64,000 bases of DNA from Serripes groenlandicus (taxonomy: Eukaryota > Mollusca > Bivalvia > Cardiida > Cardiidae): NCBI GenBank assembly GCA_031761405.1, contig JASEVX010000005.1, forward strand, positions 31,421,127 through 31,485,126. Reading direction: 5' to 3'. Positions 11,023 to 21,896 of the stretch are shown here, in pieces. The notes below the pieces were generated by a model. That model was not told where the DNA came from and searched no databases. It was given only the letters and a program-made list of their open reading frames with translations. Positions within the stretch are counted from its first letter, which is position 1. Each line of letters opens with the position of its first letter. Position numbers and translations under genes: made by a program.

Positions 11023-11501
11023 ATTAACGCTTCCCTACATATAGAAGCATTTTTACACATTTGCAGCAGACAAATTTTGAAAACGGTGTGACAAAAAGAG
11101 AAAATGCTTATGATGAACAATTTCGTATACCTTTGCAACACTTCGGTTTTCAGCTCTATTTTAACTTTCATTTTTGGAGATACATGTATTTTGCTTAGAT
11201 TTTTTCAAAAGTGTCTACTGCAGAGTTGTTGTAATTCGAGGGCTTGGCGTGAAACGGTTGTATCTAAAATTGGTATTTTTTTACCAAGGTTAATCACCTC
11301 GCCATAAAGTTTTTATAAGCATTAAATCATTTTTCTTGGTAAACAATGGAAATTTAGGTGCCATTGCTCGTTCTGAGCAATGGCATCTAAATTTGCATTG
11401 TTTACAAAGGGGTCAAAATTGCCCCTAAACTAGGGTTTTCAAAATAGGTTTTTAGTTACAACCGTTTCACGCCAAGCCCTCGGTATGTGTGTGAAAGGTT
11501 T
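11023..11501 (+). mobile_element. TTAA-MITE, subfamily B, split by a foldback element
   Basis: Short arm starts ATTAACGCTTCCCTACATATAG. The long arm reaches CTACTGCAGAGTTGTTGTA, is interrupted at 11237-11482, then ends TGTGTGTGAAAGG. Confidence 0.7.
11237..11482. mobile_element. Foldback element with 26-bp perfect terminal inverted repeats
   Basis: Ends 11237-11262 and 11457-11482 are exact inverse copies beginning CGAGGGCTTGGCGTGAAACG, extended imperfectly by another 8 or so bp. The middle carries a second inverted repeat, GTAAACAATGGAAATTTAG to CTAAATTTGCATTGTTTAC, around GCCATTGCTC-GTTCT-GAGCAATGGC. It is 246 bp, non-coding, and inserted inside a TTAA-MITE. No clear target duplication is visible. 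Superfamily unknown. Confidence 0.85.
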
Positions 11502-11603
11502 ACACTAAGGGTTATTTCTGACTAATTTGTTGGCAGACTTGAGGTGGTTTTGTGTCTGTAAAATTAAATTCCTAAATTGTGTTCATATATTAGGAGAAAA
11601 TAT

Positions 11604-11833
11604 TTAACCCTTTCCCTCATATAGACGCTTTCTGACGCCTCTGCAGCAGACGGCTTTTTGAAAACATAGTGACAAAAGAAGAAATTGCACAAAACGTGCA
11701 ATTTCACCTTTTGCCACAATGATTTCCACTTTTTGTCATGGGTTATCCATTCAATTATGGAGATTTTCTATGTTTTGACAAAATACGTTCAAAGTCGTCT
11801 GCTGCAGAATTGTCGTATCAGGGAAAGGGTTAA
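11604..11833 (+). mobile_element. TTAA-MITE, subfamily A, full length
   Basis: TTAA-bounded 230 bp. Centre GAAATTGCAC-AAAAC-GTGCAATTTC. Right end CGTATCAGGGAAAGGGTTAA. Confidence 0.93.
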
Positions 11834-12097
11834 GTGCAGGCTCTGAAAATCTCGGTAACAGGTCTCATAATTTGCAAATTTTAAATTTTAAAAATTTTAC
11901 TTTTTGAGTTCCATTAATATTTATTAATTTTCTACATCGGCAGAATCTTGACAATTTGATTCTCTTAGATTTCAGCAGTCTCATTTGGCATGTCAGAATT
12001 TTAAAGTTTCAAACATTTCAAATGTCACTATTTGTTTAAAACATTTACAAACCAGATGAAGACTTGTAATTACTTGAACATTTTCTGACTTGTTAAT

Positions 12098-12290
12098 GCA
12101 TTTTGATGAGCAATAATTTCACCTTATGCTAAAATGTTTCCAACTCTTTTTATGTATTACACTATCAATTATAGATATATTTTACACTTTTTTGCGAACA
12201 TCTTTTTGAAAGCTGTCTGTTGCAGATTTTACACTTTTTTGGCGTAATGCAGAATTGTTGTATATATGAGAAAGGGTTAAACAATATAAT
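12098..12290 (+). mobile_element. TTAA-MITE, degenerate, left end lost
   Basis: Retains GATGAGCAATAATTTCACC, CAATTATAGATATATTTTAC and TATGAGAAAGGGTTAA; a short ATTTTACACTTTTTTG stretch is duplicated inside. Confidence 0.6.
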
Positions 12291-12413
12291 TACGGATATT
12301 AAAACAAATCCATGTTATAATTGCACTATGGTTTGAGCTTGTAGCAATGGATTAGGGACAATATTGCATATGATGAGTACAATGAGGACTTGACCATGCA
12401 GTGACCCTGTAAC

Positions 12414-12630
12414 TGATTGATTGGGGTTTTAAAACACCGTTTTTAACGATTTCTCAGTTATATCACGGCGGCCAGTTCACCTACTCATGCATTTCCTCGT
12501 TTTCTCACACCAGTACTCCACACAACAATCTTCCCAAGCAACTGGATGCTTTTCCATGTAGACTTGGCCTATTGGTGGAAGACGAATGACGCATGTCGCA
12601 TTGACTTTTGTCAATTGTCGGAAAGAAAGT
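12414..12630 (-). mobile_element. tRNA-type SINE, 5'-truncated, with 12-bp target duplication
   Basis: Reverse-strand SINE body and shared tail (on this strand GGGGTTTTAAAACACCG...TATATCACGGC...). The direct repeat TGACCCTGTAAC flanks it at 12402-12413 and 12631-12642. The tRNA-like head is missing, as expected from incomplete reverse transcription. Confidence 0.9.
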
Positions 12631-13027
12631 TGACCCTGTAACAATACAAAGTCTAACCATAATTACCATACACCTTGTACAGCCCTATCATGTGCCTTGT
12701 GGCCTATACAGTGGCTTCGGGATGCTCACACAGCCTGACCCCTTGCTTGAACCATCAGCCAGCCAACCAAATGGGTCTAGTTTAGCTAGCTGAACAATTG
12801 GAGTCCATGCAACTCTTGAGCTCCAGCATGTGTGGTTGTTTTGGTTTCATACCTTTTTTTTTTCTCTATGCAAATATAAGGTGTTGGACCTGTGAATATC
12901 ATCTTTCCTTTCCACTGTGATATGAACTTAGCTGTGGAAAGCAGCGTTAAACCTACATCATGTGCTTTCTGACAAACAGCTATGAATGCATGTAGCCTTT
13001 TATTACCTGATCACCTAAATATTGATA

Positions 13028-13205
13028 CAGTCGAACCTGTGTTAGCGGTCACCTCTGTTAAGCAGCCAACTTGTATTAAACAGCCACTTGAAGATTAACT
13101 AAAACAACATTTTATTCTTTATTTGACTTGTATTAAGCAGCCACCTGTGTTTAGCAGCCAAATTTTGACTCTCCCCTGAGTGGCTGCTTAAGACAAGTTT
13201 GACTG
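13028..13205. mobile_element. Tc1/mariner-like MITE
   Basis: 178 bp between TA dinucleotides. Ends CAGTCGAACCTGTGTTAGC and, inverted, CAGTCAAACTTGTCTTAAGC. It holds repeats of TTAAGCAGCCAC. CAGTCGAACC ends and the TA target are known from Tigger/pogo-like elements (inference). Confidence 0.75.
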
Positions 13206-13261
13206 TACAATTACACACACAAAGACACCATAAGACCCCATTTGTCCAGTGGCAGCTCATG

Positions 13262-13808
13262 TATAACCCTTTCCCTTAAGTAACAAATCTGCCGCAGATA
13301 ACTTTGGAAACATCTATGCTAAATGATGGACATTCTTTAAAAACAATATTTGTATTACTGAAAAGAATTGAAAAAATTGTTGCAGAAGGAAAAAATGCTT
13401 ATTACAAGCAATTGCTCTTTTAACACTTTCCCTCATACGACAATTCTGCAGCAGACGACTTTGAAAATATTTTATCAAAAAATAGAAAATCTCTGTAATT
13501 GAATGGAAAACCTATGACTAAAAGTGGAAAACATTGTGTCAAAAGGAGATATTGCTCGTTTATAGCAATTTCTTCTTTTGTCACAATGTTTTCAAAAAGC
13601 AGTCTGCTGGAAAGGCGTCGGAATACGTCTTTATGAGGGAAATGGTTAAAAACAATATTTATATTACTGAAAAGAATTGAAAACATTGTCGCGAAAGGAG
13701 AAATTTCTTATCATAAGCAATTGCTCCTTTAACCACAATGTTTTCAAAGAGTAACCTGCTGCAGATGCTGCTGATCCAAATGCATCCACGAGTGTGAAAG
13801 GTATAAAA
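13262..13808 (-). mobile_element. TTAA-MITE, subfamily B, split, with 85-bp direct repeats
   Basis: Long arm first (CCCTTTCCCTTAAGTAAC). A segment of about 85 bp beginning AACAATATTT(G/A)TATTAC occurs before (about 13344) and after (about 13650) the nested copy at 13430-13649. The right part ends GAGTGTGAAAGG. Confidence 0.7.
13430..13649 (-). mobile_element. TTAA-MITE, subfamily A, nested
   Basis: TTAA at both sides, long arm first, partly decayed centre (GATATTGCTC-GTTTA-TAGCAATTTC), end GAGGGAAATGGTTAA. Confidence 0.88.
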
Positions 13809-14018
13809 GACCCACTACTGTGTTCCTGAAATAAATTCTGATAATAACCTCTGTTATTTCTGAGCCAAGATCAAATTATATAATCATCAAGGAAACAATG
13901 ATGACTCATTCCATGTTCATTGTTTAATAACCCATAATTTCTGGCTGGGACAAACAACATAACATGTGAGACTTTTGTCTGACTTGATGTTATTTTTATG
14001 CCTGTCCTGCAAACCAAA

Positions 14019-14155
14019 AACTCTGCAGATGACTTAAAATGTATAATAATTGAAAATAATGTGGCAAAAGGATTATGAGCAATATCTTTTTCTGCCACAA
14101 GATTTTTAAAAGTAGTGTGCTACAAATGCATCTATATCTCCATAAACCACTAAAG
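14019..14155 (-). mobile_element. TTAA-MITE, degenerate
   Basis: Weak match: CTCTGCAGATGACTTAAAATG, TGTGGCAAAAGGATTATGAGC and TTTTCTGCCACAAG. Confidence 0.5.
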
Positions 14156-14199
14156 GTCCATTGCTGTCAAACTTCACAGGAATATTCATTTGGTCCCTT

Positions 14200-14800
14200 A
14201 CGGAAATTGGGTACATTGTGTGTTATCAGTGTATTGCCATGTTCTTGTCAGCTAAACTTCAGCTTCTTTCCAGTCAATTATCAGTCTATTACCCGATCTG
14301 ACATTACACTGATTCACGCTGTTGTCAGTTGATTACCAGTTTATTGTAAGTCATGCAGTTAGTGTATTACCAGCAAAAAACATTTTATTGTCTGATCAAA
14401 TAATGCATAAATTTATATTTTTAGAGTTAAAATAGAGACATTAAATTGTTGCATTTTCTTCAAATTTGAAGTTTTCCTCACAAGAATGAACTGACAACAC
14501 ATAAACAACAAACTGACATTAACATATTGTCTGGCAACACAATGACATCACACTAACATCAGCCTAAATTTTGGCCTTTTTAGTCTATTGTTAGGGTATA
14601 TATAACCAGTCTATCGTCAGATTGTACATGACATTAAATTTTAAACCAACTGACAATGCACTGACATTACATTTACACTGGTTTTGCACTGACAGCAATG
14701 CTGTAACAATATCACTGGCAACACAATGACATGACACTTAAACAATAGCTGGGAATTAAAAAGATTAATTCAGTAGTTGACAACACACTGACATTGTGCC
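14200..14800. repeat. Region rich in TCAGTGTATTGTCAG-like motifs
   Basis: Many short, loosely repeated units in one direction (14220-14360) and in the other (14500-14790: TGACAACACACTGACATT, CTGGCAACACAATGACAT). It may be an old inverted-repeat element; boundaries are unclear. Confidence 0.4.
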
Positions 14801-14844
14801 CAGATGGCCCTAAATCATACCATTTCAAAATCATTTGGAAGAGC

Positions 14845-15130
14845 GTTGCCCCTAAAGAGACACTGTACAAGTTCAAGCCGTATTTACAAATTTTATAAAA
14901 AAACTATTGCTCTAATTTAAAGTCTTTGTCTGATATCAAAATAATTGGCAAAATGTTCCTTGGGTGATCTCTACTAAAATTGTTCAAGACAATTTGATTG
15001 GTTAAAAAACTTGGTGACTGGATGACTTCAGAAAACAGGTCAAATGTTTAAAATTATTCTGCTCTGAAATAACTTGGCTGATTTCAACAAATGTTCCTCA
15101 GATACCTTTCTACAAAAAAATGTTCAAGCC
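14845..15130 (+). repeat. AGCTCACCTG-family repeat, degenerate piece
   Basis: Contains ATCAAAATAATTGGCAAAATG, TTCCTTGGGTGATCTCTAC and TTGATTGGTTAAAAAAC, matching units at 2.4-2.8 and 23.1-24.0 kb. Ends are lost. Confidence 0.5.
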
Positions 15131-15220
15131 ATTCACACATGCATACGCAATTTTGACACATCTGTAGAAGACATTTTATTTGCTGCCATTGAAAACATTG
15201 TCACAAAAGAAGCCTAACTC
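15130..15220 (+). mobile_element. TTAA-MITE fragment
   Basis: Short-arm piece: ACACATGCATACGCAATTTTG, then GAAAACATTGTCACAAAAG. Confidence 0.45.
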
Positions 15221-15448
15221 GATTTAAGTGGTGAGAGAGAAAATACATTGTTTCGTAAATATTCTAGACAAAATGGGGTGCATACAGAATTCTCGTGAAA
15301 TACAAATCAGTGTGCTAATGGGAAAACACTGGAATAGATGTAATATTGTGGTGATAATTGCTGTGTTCACCTTGCTGGAATGGTAGGGTACCCTAATATA
15401 ATGTTGATTACACACAATTATGTACTGCATTATTATCCAGTCAAATGG

Positions 15449-15680
15449 TTAACCCTTTCACACATATAGATGCCTTCTAACGCCTTTATAGCAGATGTAT
15501 ATTGAACAAATTTTGGTAATAGGTGAAATTGCTCAAAACAAGCAATTTCTCCATTTACCGCACACTGTTTTCAACTTCTTTTTTCAAAAATTGTCCTTTC
15601 ATTTATAGAGTTTGAACAGGTTTTACTAAATGTTTTTAAAGTCATCTGCTGCAGATTTGTGGTATGTGGGAAAGGGTTAA
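15449..15680 (+). mobile_element. TTAA-MITE, subfamily B
   Basis: TTAA-bounded. Centre GAAATTGCTC-AAAAC-AAGCAATTTC; end GGTATGTGGGAAAGGGTTAA. Its right TTAA is shared with the next copy. Confidence 0.85.
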
Positions 15681-15881
15681 CCTTTTTCCCTTGTACTGCA
15701 AATATGCAGCAGACATGTTTGAAAACATGAAGGTGAAATATGGAGAATATCTATGGATCAAAGTATGATATTCAATAACAGTACATCCATTATGAGCTTT
15801 TTCTGTTATTGCGACAAAGTTAATTCCAAAATCATCAGCTGCAAGTGGGTTAAAACGTGTTTGCATGTGGTTAAGGGTTAA
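15677..15881 (-). mobile_element. TTAA-MITE, subfamily B, degenerate
   Basis: Starts TTAACCTTTTTCCCTTGTAC with long arm CAAATATGCAGCAGACATG; the centre has lost one stem arm; ends TGTGGTTAAGGGTTAA. Confidence 0.65.
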
Positions 15882-16003
15882 AAGGGACTGAGTGTGATCT
15901 TTTTGTGTGCTTGCATATTTTTATGTTATACTATAGTTCTTTATGGTGAAGAAATAATTCCAGAAAATTACTAGTTTTTAGCATCGGCATTCACACCTTG
16001 GTT

Positions 16004-16045
16004 AATATATGAACTTGCATGCAAAACCATGCAAGTTCATATATT
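16004..16045. repeat. Short perfect palindrome
   Basis: AATATATGAACTTGCATG and its exact reverse complement flank a 6-bp spacer (CAAAAC). It lies 49 bp upstream of a SINE head. Function unknown. Confidence 0.85.
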
Positions 16046-16093
16046 TCTCCATAGCTCGGTTACTACTTTATACATCCAGGGACGCAATTTTTT

Positions 16094-16386
16094 GCCGAGC
16101 CCCGGTAGCTCAGTTGGTAGCGACGCGGGCTGTCAATCCAGGGGTTGTGAGTTTGAATCCCAGCTCGGCCAACTTTCTTTCCGAGAGTTGACAAAAGTCA
16201 ATGCGACAATGCGTCATTCGTCTTCCACCAATGGGCTAAGTCTATATGGAAAAGCAGCCAGTTGCTTGGGATGATTGTTGTGTGGAGTACTGGTGTGAGA
16301 AAACCAGAAAATGCATGAGTAGGTGAACTGGTCGCCTTGATATAACTGAGAAATTGTTAAAAACAGCGTTAAACCTCAATCAATCA
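16094..16386 (+). mobile_element. tRNA-headed SINE, head type I, full length
   Basis: Head: acceptor-like GCCGAGC...GCTCGGC, A box TAGCTCAGTTGG, B box GAGTTTGAATCCC. Body: TCGTCTTCCACCAATGGGC. Tail: TATAACTGAGAAATTG...CAGCGTTAAACCTCAATC. Pol III promoter boxes are present, but the anticodon arm does not pair well, so it is not a tRNA gene. Confidence 0.9.
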
Positions 16387-17281
16387 ACTTTATATATTGC
16401 ATTGACATCTTTATACAAGGCTTTTTACATTCTTTCCCACCCATTACACCTATAAAAACAATTAAGTTGGATAACTCTATCCTGCACAAAAATGCAAATT
16501 ATGGCCCTTTTTGTGTCACCCTGCATAGCATGGTAGGCACCTAGGGATTACTTTTTTTTTGTCTGGCGTCTATCCGTCACACTTTTTCGTCACACTTTCA
16601 ATGAGCCGGTGCAGGTGACACGTGCTCCACGGAGCACTCCATTCTACGTTTTACTAAGAAATTCTGCTTAAAGTTTTGCATGAAACTACATTAAGAGTCC
16701 TTAACTGTTAAAGTTTGTGGGAAGTGTACGTACGTATTAAGCAAAACAAGAACTATCCGCAAGCTTAATTTCCTTGTGGACACTAGAAAGCATGATATTC
16801 TAGGACTGCAATCTGAAAAAGATTTCAGTGAGCTTACGCATGCTTATGGCGCACTTGTCACAAACTTGCTGCAAGCTATTTTTGGGGGGTTTGGGGGACT
16901 ATCCAAAATTCACATTTCAATCAGCAGTCCATGAGACGGTTAAATGCTAAGGGAATACATTTACTGAGAATATGAGATAGATATTTGAAATTTAAGCTGT
17001 TCCATGGAGTGTATTAAGCATCAGAAAGTGTTGAACTGTAGCTAGGATGTATTTCTACTGCTTTCGTCGCTCAACAAGGTGTTTATAGGCATTAGGAAGG
17101 CTTGCAGCTTGTCTAGAATTTCTGATTTCTCTGTTTTGATGGGGACTTGCCATGCAAGAGATTCCTTGATGTTAACCCAATGAGTCTTAATCAGATAACC
17201 TAATATATTAATTTTAGACTCTTTTAAATTGAAAAAACATATGAACTGTGTCTAGCCATTCAGGGTCCTATTGAATTTGGT

Positions 17282-17475
17282 TTAACCCTTTCCCACATAA
17301 AGACGTGTTCTGGCACCTCTGCAGTGGATTGGCTTTTGAAACATTAAGGCAAAAGGAGAAATTAATGCTCTAAAGCAATTTCTCCATTAAATGCCAAAAT
17401 GATTCAATAACTATATTTTCATTAATACATTCGAAGTCGTCTGCTTCAGATTTGTTGTATGTGGGAAAGGGTTAA
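17282..17475 (+). mobile_element. TTAA-MITE, subfamily B, shortened
   Basis: TTAA-bounded, 194 bp. Centre GAAATTAATGCTCTAAAGCAATTTC; end TGTATGTGGGAAAGGGTTAA. A fragment of another copy follows at 17476-17552. Confidence 0.82.
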
Positions 17476-17735
17476 CCTAAAATAATGTGGCAAAAGGAGA
17501 AATTGTTTTGCATCTGATGCATCTGTATGTAAGAAAGGATTCAATGTGTGTGTTACATTGTCAGAAAATAAGTATGGCTCTACATCTAATTTATTGACCA
17601 AAAAGCGCAGTTGGGTTTATATCAAATTTGCACCATGAAGGCACTGGTGAGACTGTGCAGATGCGAGTCTTCACTGTATTGTAGGAAAGAAGACACCAAA
17701 TTGCCTGACGCTGCTCATACAGTCGTCTCGGTTTA

Positions 17736-17965
17736 TTGAACCCTTTTCCGTCTGCAGACGCGTTTTGACACAATAGCAGCCAACAACTTTTGAAATTAGT
17801 GTGGCCAAAGGTGAAATTGCTCATGATGAGTAATTTCTCCTTTGGCCACAATGTTTACAACTTTATTTAACAATTAAGCTGTCTTTTATGGAGATTTTTC
17901 AGGTTTTTGTCACTATGTTTTCAAAGTCGACTGCTGCAGATTTGTTGCATGTGGGAAAGGGTTAA
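17736..17965 (+). mobile_element. TTAA-MITE, subfamily B
   Basis: Starts TTGAACCCTTTTCCGTCTGC. Centre GAAATTGCTCATGATGAGTAATTTC flanked by GTGGCCAAAGG and CCTTTGGCCAC. The right TTAA is shared with the next copy. Confidence 0.85.
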
Positions 17966-18187
17966 CACTTTCCCACATACTACAATTCAGCAGCAGAAGA
18001 CTTTGAAACCATCTAGGCAAAAACATGGAAAATCTTTTTATATGTATCATTATTGAATAGAAATTAAAATATTGTGGCAAGAGCAGAAAATGCCCAATAT
18101 GAGCAATTTCTTCTTTTGCCACAACGTTTTCACAAGTCGTCTGCTATAAACTTGGTAAAATCTCCTCTGCAAATGAGAAAAGGTTAA
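17962..18187 (-). mobile_element. TTAA-MITE, subfamily B
   Basis: Long arm first (TTAACACTTTCCCACATAC); diverged centre AAATGCCCAATATGAGCAATTTC; ends GAGAAAAGGTTAA. Confidence 0.75.
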
Positions 18188-18527
18188 CAATCTACGTCCC
18201 TGACGATACCAAGAAAAGTATGGGATTGAACTGAATGATACATCAGCTGGATTTGGCATTACAGTTACAGACAAAGTTCTTTTGGAAATGTATCTCTTAG
18301 TAAACCGCATAATCATGCAAAATTCATTAACCTTAGTTCAACCAAATAAAACAAACCTAAACTAGAACAAAAGACGCGTATGACATCAGCTGTTCTGTTA
18401 AACTGATTGTGTCATTCCTTTCCGCCTTTCAATAATGATGTGCATCATCGGTATGAAAAAATATATCTCTATTCAATCATTACCTTTTTGTGCTAATATT
18501 GGTCTTCAGAAAATGGGCTGTACTGCC

Positions 18528-18720
18528 TTAACCCTTTCCTACATATAATAAATCTGCAGCGGACGTCTTTGAAAAACATCTAGCCAAAAATATGGAATCT
18601 CTACAATTGAATTACTGAAAGAGTTGAAAACGTCGTGGCAAAAGAAGAAATTTCTCATCTCTTCTTATGCCACAATGTTTTCATAAAGTTGTATGCTACA
18701 GAAGCATCAAAAAGGGTTAA
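18528..18720 (-). mobile_element. TTAA-MITE, subfamily B, loop deletion
   Basis: TTAA-bounded; the central stem is cut to GAAATTTCTCATCTCTTCTTATGCC; ends AAAAAGGGTTAA. Remnants of another copy follow (18738-18822). Confidence 0.75.
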
Positions 18721-18949
18721 ATAAAAGTGTAATTATTGAGTAGAGTTGAAAACATCATGAGCAATTTCTGCTTTTGCACAATGTTTTCAAAAGTTGTCAG
18801 AAGGCGTATGTGGGAAAGGGTTACTTAATTCTGACATTATTTCTAGCATGTTTTTGATACTGATGGATTAAGTCATTCTTCCATAAAGGGAATTGTATCA
18901 AAAAATCTGATATAGCTAACATTGCAGTGTCCCCTTCCGGAGTACTGTT

Positions 18950-19152
18950 TAATCCTTTCCAATCAAACCAACAGCTGCATGTTGGCAAAAGTTGATTTTT
19001 GAAAACATTTTTAAAGAGAAAGAGAAATTGCTGAAAAGTTTGCAACTCTATATTCAAGAAACTATAATGCTTAAAGTATTTATATAGATTTTCAATGTTT
19101 TTGCAAAGATGTCATCTGCTGCAATTATTTGTTGTATGTTGGTAAGGTTTAT
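18950..19152 (+). mobile_element. TTAA-MITE, degenerate
   Basis: Starts TTTAATCCTTTCCAATC; has GAGAAATTGCTGAAAAG and CATCTGCTGCAATTATTTG. Confidence 0.55.
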
Positions 19153-19206
19153 TAGTCGCACAGAAAGATAGTGAGGGTTATTTAGATGAGTGGTGCAGAT
19201 TTAAAC

Positions 19207-19436
19207 TTAACCCTTTCCCTCATATAGACGCTTTCTGTGGCTTCTGCAGCAGACAGCTTTTTGAAAACATAGTGACAAAAGAAGAAATTGCACAAAACGT
19301 GCAATTCCTCCTTTTTCCACAATGTTTTCCACTTTTTGTCAAAGGTTATCCATTCAATTATGGAGATTTTCTATGTTTTGATAATATACGTTCAAAGTCG
19401 TCTGCTGCAGAATTGTCGTATGAGGGAAAGGGTTAA
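19207..19436 (+). mobile_element. TTAA-MITE, subfamily A, full length
   Basis: TTAA-bounded 230 bp; centre GAAATTGCAC-AAAAC-GTGCAATTCC; right end TCGTATGAGGGAAAGGGTTAA. Confidence 0.93.
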
Positions 19437-19560
19437 AGAAGCACATTACTATGACAGTATTCATAAATAAGACTTTTTTCATCATAAAAGATGGGGTGTT
19501 TGAAACAGTACATTGAATTTTTGGAATTTTAAATGGTAGATCAGATCTGTCTTACAGATT

Positions 19561-19737
19561 TTAACCCTTTCCCAAATACAACAAATCTGCAGCAGACGTC
19601 TTTGAAAACATCTTGACAAAAACACAGAATATCTCTATAAATCAAAATATAATTACTGAAAAAAAGTTGAAAACATTGTGACAAAAGACATCTGCTGCTG
19701 AGGCGTCAGAAAGCGTCTATATGTGGGAAAGGGTTAA
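19561..19737 (-). mobile_element. TTAA-MITE, subfamily B, hairpin deleted
   Basis: TTAA-bounded; the sequence jumps from TTGTGACAAAAG straight to ACATCTGCTGCTGAGG, losing the central palindrome. Confidence 0.85.
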
Positions 19738-19799
19738 ATTGTCTGAAGAATTGTGTTATAACGTAACAAGTATATGAATTGAGAGAAGAAGCTTGTCAT

Positions 19800-20080
19800 G
19801 CCGAGTCCCGGTAGCTAAGTCGGTAGCAACGCGGGCTGTCAATCCAGGGGTTGTGAGTTTGAATCCCGGCTCGGCCAGCTTTCTTTCCGAGGATTGACAA
19901 TGCGACATGCGTCATTCGTCTTCCACCAATGGGCTAAGTCTATGAGGAAAAGCAGCCAGTTGCTTGGGAAGATTGTTGTGTGTAGTACTGGTGTGAGAAA
20001 ACCAGGAAATGCATGAGTAGGTGAACTGGCCGCAGTGATATAACTGTTGTTAAAAACGGCGTTAAACCCCAATCAATCAA
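19800..20080 (+). mobile_element. tRNA-headed SINE, head type I, full length
   Basis: Same head and body as the copy at 16094 (GCCGAGTCCCGGTAGCTAAG; B box GAGTTTGAATCCC; GCCGAGC-like closing stem). Tail ACGGCGTTAAACCCCAATC. No clear target duplication. Confidence 0.9.
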
Positions 20081-20317
20081 TGTTTTATTGACATGTTTTA
20101 ACAGTGTATCAAGGTGACAGTCAACACTAATGCATGATCAACGGGGGTCATACTTACTATAGTACCAGGGTTCAATTCCACCAACCTAAGTACTTAGCAC
20201 TAAGTAATGCCAGGTTAGTGAATGCGCTTTGCCCATGAATCAAGACTCATCTGTCATTTTCATTGGATGTTTTTTTTTCTACTTGAAAGAATCTATAATT
20301 AGCAGGTAATTGACTGC

Positions 20318-20547
20318 TTAACCCTTTCCCACATACAACAAATCTGCAGCAGATGACATTGAAATCATACCCGAACAAAATCGGAAACTCCCTTTAAATG
20401 AAGGTACAATAATTGAATAGAGTTGAAAACATGGTGACAAAAGGAGAAATTGCTCGTTTTGAGCAATTTCTTCTTTTGTCAACATGTTTTCAAAAAGCTC
20501 TCTGCTGCAGAGGCGTTAGAAAGCGTCTATATGAGGGAAAGGGTTAA
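20318..20547 (-). mobile_element. TTAA-MITE, B long arm with A short arm
   Basis: Starts TTAACCCTTTCCCACATAC (B) and ends CTATATGAGGGAAAGGG (A). Centre GAAATTGCTC-GTTTT-GAGCAATTTC. Likely a recombinant or intermediate. The right TTAA is shared. Confidence 0.88.
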
Positions 20548-20788
20548 CCCTTTCCCATATATTGATGCATATTGTTACATCTAGCTGCAGCAGGTGATTT
20601 TGAAAAACATTGTAGCAAAAGGGATAATTGCTCATAAGGAGCAAGGAGCAATTATGCTCCTTTTGCCAAAATATTTTAACACTATTCAATAATTATAGTT
20701 TTACTTACATAGATATTTCATAGTTTTCTCTTTTAAGTTTTCAAAGTTGTCTAAGTCTGCAGTTTTGTTTTATGTTGAAAAGAGGTAA
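20544..20788 (+). mobile_element. TTAA-MITE, subfamily B, diverged
   Basis: Starts TTAACCCTTTCCCATATATTG; the centre holds a duplicated GGAGCAAGGAGCAAT loop; ends TGAAAAGAGGTAAA. Confidence 0.7.
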
Positions 20789-21060
20789 ATGATGCAATGG
20801 AAGTAATGACTTAAACACACATCCCTGGAAATATTCCTCGAGCTGTTTTCCTATGTCATTTCTCTTTGATTTACCTTTACAGAATTTGAGGTCGATAGAC
20901 AATTATCGTAAAATATTTTTGATAATGACATTTCAGGTTGTTTCAATTTGTTCTCGATATTTCTCATATGAAATATGTCATGCCATGCAAAAACTACCTC
21001 AAGATAATTTAGAATTAATGGCATTTACAAGTCGATTCTCATAATATTTGTGATGGTTTT

Positions 21061-21241
21061 TAGCTCGACTAAACGAGAGCTATTGTCATGACCCTGGTGT
21101 CTTCCGACGTGGTCGTCCGGTGGCGGCAGCGCGCGTGGTCGTACGGTTAAGGTTTTTGTTCAGCTCAGCTTTTTTTCTGTTTTCTATCAGTGTAGCGTAT
21201 GTGCCGTACGCGGTGCTCTTGTTTTATTTTATCTTAACTGT
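21061..21241 (+). repeat. Dispersed repeat with GACCCTGGTGTC motif
   Basis: AGCTCGACTAAACGAGAGCTATTGTCATGACCCTGG ... GCCGTACGCGGTGCTCTTGTTTT (written in parts). It starts with a small hairpin (GCTCG...CGAGAGC). A related copy is at 24919-25060. Confidence 0.65.
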
Positions 21242-21800
21242 GGCGTTTTCATGAAGCTTCAAAAATGCTTGTGAGCGCTTGTGTCGACAGACGTACACTA
21301 GCGCCGGAGAGTGCTTGTCAACTACCGCGCACTAGCTACTGAGTGCGCTTCTGTTTTTGTATCTAATAATATCTTTTTTAGATTCTAAAATTTCTTTGTA
21401 AAAATAGCCCAATCGATGCATTGATATCTTGCCTATATTAGTCCGGCGGAAATTCGGTATGTTTCCAGTTAAAGAATATCCTTAAAATGCAATTCAATTT
21501 ACAAACCCAAACCTCGAATATGATTTGAGCCGCCATTGATGTTTACAATTTTCGTTTTAGAAATTTGAATTAGCACCCTCTATAAAATCAAGTCCTTTCG
21601 TTGTATGTTTACACTAACTTATAACAGTTAAACTCTCCAATAAAAACCAATCGTGTTAACGTTATACCCAATCAAATTACCATAGATCACACGTGATCTC
21701 GGTGATATATATGACTACCCAATCAACTGCGATCGATCACGTGCTACCAAACTACACAGCGTGATCTGTGACATATGACGTAGAAGGTTACATAAAAAAA

Positions 21801-21896
21801 ATGGCAGCACTATTGTGCAATTTCCTATTTGTCAAAATGATTTCAAATTCATCTGCTGCAGATGCGAAAAACGCGTCTTCCGCCGGGAAAGGTTTA
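21801..21896 (-). mobile_element. TTAA-MITE fragment
   Basis: Keeps the part after the loop only: TTGTGCAATTTCC and CATCTGCTGCAGATGCG, ending GGGAAAGGTTTAAA. Confidence 0.55.

Noticed and set aside
16094..16175. Possible tRNA gene
   Set aside because: It has A and B boxes and an acceptor-like stem, but the anticodon arm does not pair and the sequence continues into a SINE body; the same unit recurs at 19800.
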